NCBI GenBank assembly: GCA_019420405.1
Contig: JAHZHF010000039.1
Location: 1 to 15,975 of the forward strand
Reading direction: 5' to 3'
Length of the DNA stretch: 15,975 bases
Source: Clostridiales bacterium
GTDB taxonomy: Bacteria; Bacillota; Clostridia; Lachnospirales; Lachnospiraceae
Each line of letters begins with the position of its first letter. Positions within the stretch are counted from its first letter, which is position 1. Below the pieces are notes generated by a model. The model searched no databases and was not told where the DNA came from. It saw nothing but the letters and a program-made list of their open reading frames with translations. The position numbers were made by a program, and so were the translations under genes. Below, in pieces: positions 14,364 to 15,975 of this stretch.

Positions 14364-15975
14364 GCCGTCGCCTCCTTTCCATACTGTTCCAGTTCCATCT
14401 GTGACCGGTACAGGTTTGCATAATCACCGTTTTGTTCCATCAACTCTCTGTGGGTCCCTGTTTCGCTGACCGATCCGTCCTTCATCATATAGATCCGGTC
14501 TGCGTTCACCACATTGGCAAGGCGGTGTGAGATCAGGATAACCGTCTTCGTCCTGGCAAGCGCATAGATCACGTCCATAATCATCTCCTCACTCTCCGCA
14601 TCAATATTTGACGTCGCCTCGTCAAAAATATAAACCGGCGTATCGTGAAGAAGCGCCCGGGCAATGGCAAGTCTCTGGCACTGACCGCCGGAGAAATTGC
14701 TTCCCCGCTCCAGAACCGGCGTAGAAAGCCCCTGCTGTGCCTGCAGAAATCCCCACAGGTTCACCTTCTCAAGCGCTTCCTTCATCTCATCCTCCGAGGC
14801 ATCCGGTTTTCCCATCCGCAGGTTGTCTTTCACTGTCCCCTTGAAAAGATAGCTGTTGTGGCTGACCAGAGTGATCCGGTCCATCAGGCTGCTCTCCCGA
14901 ATCCCGGAGAGCTCTCTCCCTGCAATAGTCACACTTCCCTCATATCCGTGATTGCGTCCCATCAGAATCGCCGCAGCCGTACTCTTACCGCAGCCGGAAG
15001 TTCCCACAATGGAAGTAAAGCTTCCCGCGGGAAAGACCATATCGATGCCCTTTAATATCTCCCGCTCTTCTCCATATGAGAAATGCACTCCGGAAAACTC
15101 TATGTTCATCGCCCCGCCGTCAAGGGATTCGGTCTTTTCTTCCGGTTCCGGCAGATCGAGCAGCGCAAAAATCTTATCGCTTGCCGCCATCCCGTTCATG
15201 GCGATATGGAAGAACGAGCCCAGAAGCCGCAGCGGAATAAAGAACTCCGACGCCAGCAGGATCAGCATCAGCGCTCCGTGAACACTTACATTTCCCTTCA
15301 TAAACTGAACAAGCGTCACGATCATTCCCACCGCTGCGCCGCCGTAGGCGATGATATCCATCACGCTGGTGGAATTGAGCTGCATGGTCAGCACCTTCAT
15401 GGTAATCTGGCGGAACCGCTGGGACTCCTCATCCATCTCTTCCGCTTTCTTCTCGTCCGAACGGTAGATCTTTAACGTCGTCAATCCCTGCAGGTTCTCA
15501 AGGAAACTGTCCCCTAATTCTGTATAAATTCCCCAGTATTTATTCAGCAGCTTCTTCGCGATCTTCTGAACCGCTACAATGGAAATGGGAATCAGCGGAA
15601 CGCAGATAAGCAGAACGAGGCTGGCCTGCCAGTTCACAAAGGACAAAATAATGAACAAGGTCACAGGCGCCAGCAGACTGTAGAAAAGCTGGGAGAGATA
15701 TTTTCCGAAATACGTCTCCAGCTGCTCCACTCCTTCCGCCGCCGTCTGCACGACTTCGGATGTAGTCACCTTTTCCCTGTAAGCAGCCCCCAGGCGGAGC
15801 AGCTTACTGTAAATCTTGTCCCTTAAGATCCGTTTCACATCCACGCTTGCCCGGTAGGACGCATGAGACGCCTGCCTGTCACAGAAAAACCGCAAGATCA
15901 GCGCTGCAAAAACGATCCCGCCAAAAGAAAGCGCCATCCGAGCCGTCACATTTCCAAACAGCCCGGCCTCAAGAA
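14360..15975 (-). CDS. ABC transporter, fused membrane and ATPase domains (CydD-like half, partial)
   Basis: First half of the exporter. The frame is open to the right window edge (about 537 residues visible), so the N-terminal part, including the first membrane helix, is missing. Seen: the membrane domain with the SEVVQTAAEGVEQLETYFGK coupling region typical of CydD-like proteins, then the ATPase domain with Walker A GTSGCGKST, signature FSGGQCQR, Walker B VYIFDEATSNID and the SHR H-loop. At the Q-loop the usual Gln is replaced by His (LVSHNSYLF, codon 14858-14860). The catalytic Glu after Walker B is present. A GTG at 15947-15949 could be read as a start, but sequence upstream of it (LEAGLFGN) stays in frame and looks like coding, so I treat the gene as continuing outside the window. 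Function as for its partner. Confidence 0.9.
   Translation of the reverse strand, partial: LEAGLFGNVTARMALSFGGIVFAALILRFFCDRQASHASYRASVDVKRILRDKIYSKLLRLGAAYREKVTTSEVVQTAAEGVEQLETYFGKYLSQLFYSLLAPVTLFIILSFVNWQASLVLLICVPLIPISIVAVQKIAKKLLNKYWGIYTELGDSFLENLQGLTTLKIYRSDEKKAEEMDEESQRFRQITMKVLTMQLNSTSVMDIIAYGGAAVGMIVTLVQFMKGNVSVHGALMLILLASEFFIPLRLLGSFFHIAMNGMAASDKIFALLDLPEPEEKTESLDGGAMNIEFSGVHFSYGEEREILKGIDMVFPAGSFTSIVGTSGCGKSTAAAILMGRNHGYEGSVTIAGRELSGIRESSLMDRITLVSHNSYLFKGTVKDNLRMGKPDASEDEMKEALEKVNLWGFLQAQQGLSTPVLERGSNFSGGQCQRLAIARALLHDTPVYIFDEATSNIDAESEEMIMDVIYALARTKTVILISHRLANVVNADRIYMMKDGSVSETGTHRELMEQNGDYANLYRSQMELEQYGKEATA

Noticed and set aside
1..15975. CRISPR array, tRNA, rRNA, insertion sequence or phage genes
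   Set aside because: No regularly spaced repeats, no tRNA or rRNA-like stretch and no transposase or integrase frame were seen on either strand.

Overview
The window looks like chromosomal DNA of a Gram-positive anaerobe of the Clostridia, most likely a Lachnospiraceae-type gut bacterium. This rests on the AGGAGG ribosome sites, the sigma-A type promoters, a lipoprotein binding protein with CUT1 permeases but no ATPase gene, and the general look of the proteins. It is an inference from style, not a species call. Every gene I can support is on the minus strand, so transcription runs from high to low coordinates.

Right part (15975 to 10176): a CydDC-like pair of fused membrane/ATPase ABC transporter genes, overlapping by four bases and with the first cut by the window edge. 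Next comes a P-type cation ATPase gene whose 5' end is broken by two in-frame stop codons and a one-base frameshift. A terminator hairpin at 10086-10108 closes this block.

Left part (about 10010 to 1): a nucleoside/ribose uptake and breakdown locus in three transcription blocks. Block 1 has a good promoter at 9980-10008 and encodes a 495-residue protein I do not recognise, then ribokinase, then a terminator at 7421-7454. Block 2 has a good promoter at 7347-7375 and encodes a sugar-type binding lipoprotein, two permeases and a nucleoside hydrolase. Block 3 has its own near-consensus promoter at 3121-3149 and encodes a LacI-type regulator fused to a ribokinase-like domain, then cytidine deaminase, then uridine phosphorylase (cut by the left edge).

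Proposed pathway: the transporter brings in nucleosides or another ribosyl compound. Cytidine deaminase turns cytidine into uridine, uridine phosphorylase gives uracil and ribose-1-phosphate, nucleoside hydrolase gives free base and ribose, and ribokinase makes ribose-5-phosphate. The regulator probably senses ribose, a nucleoside or a related sugar.

The most interesting points are: (a) the three-part regulator (HTH, LacI ligand domain, PfkB domain), whose kinase active site looks damaged and which may use a dead kinase as a second sensor; (b) a shared TAGGTAACAG operator-like element just downstream of the -10 box of both the transporter operon and the unknown-protein operon, in opposite orientations; (c) the unknown 495-residue protein tied to the locus by that element; (d) a long hairpin in the leader of the regulator gene; (e) a sharp change in base composition between neighbouring genes.
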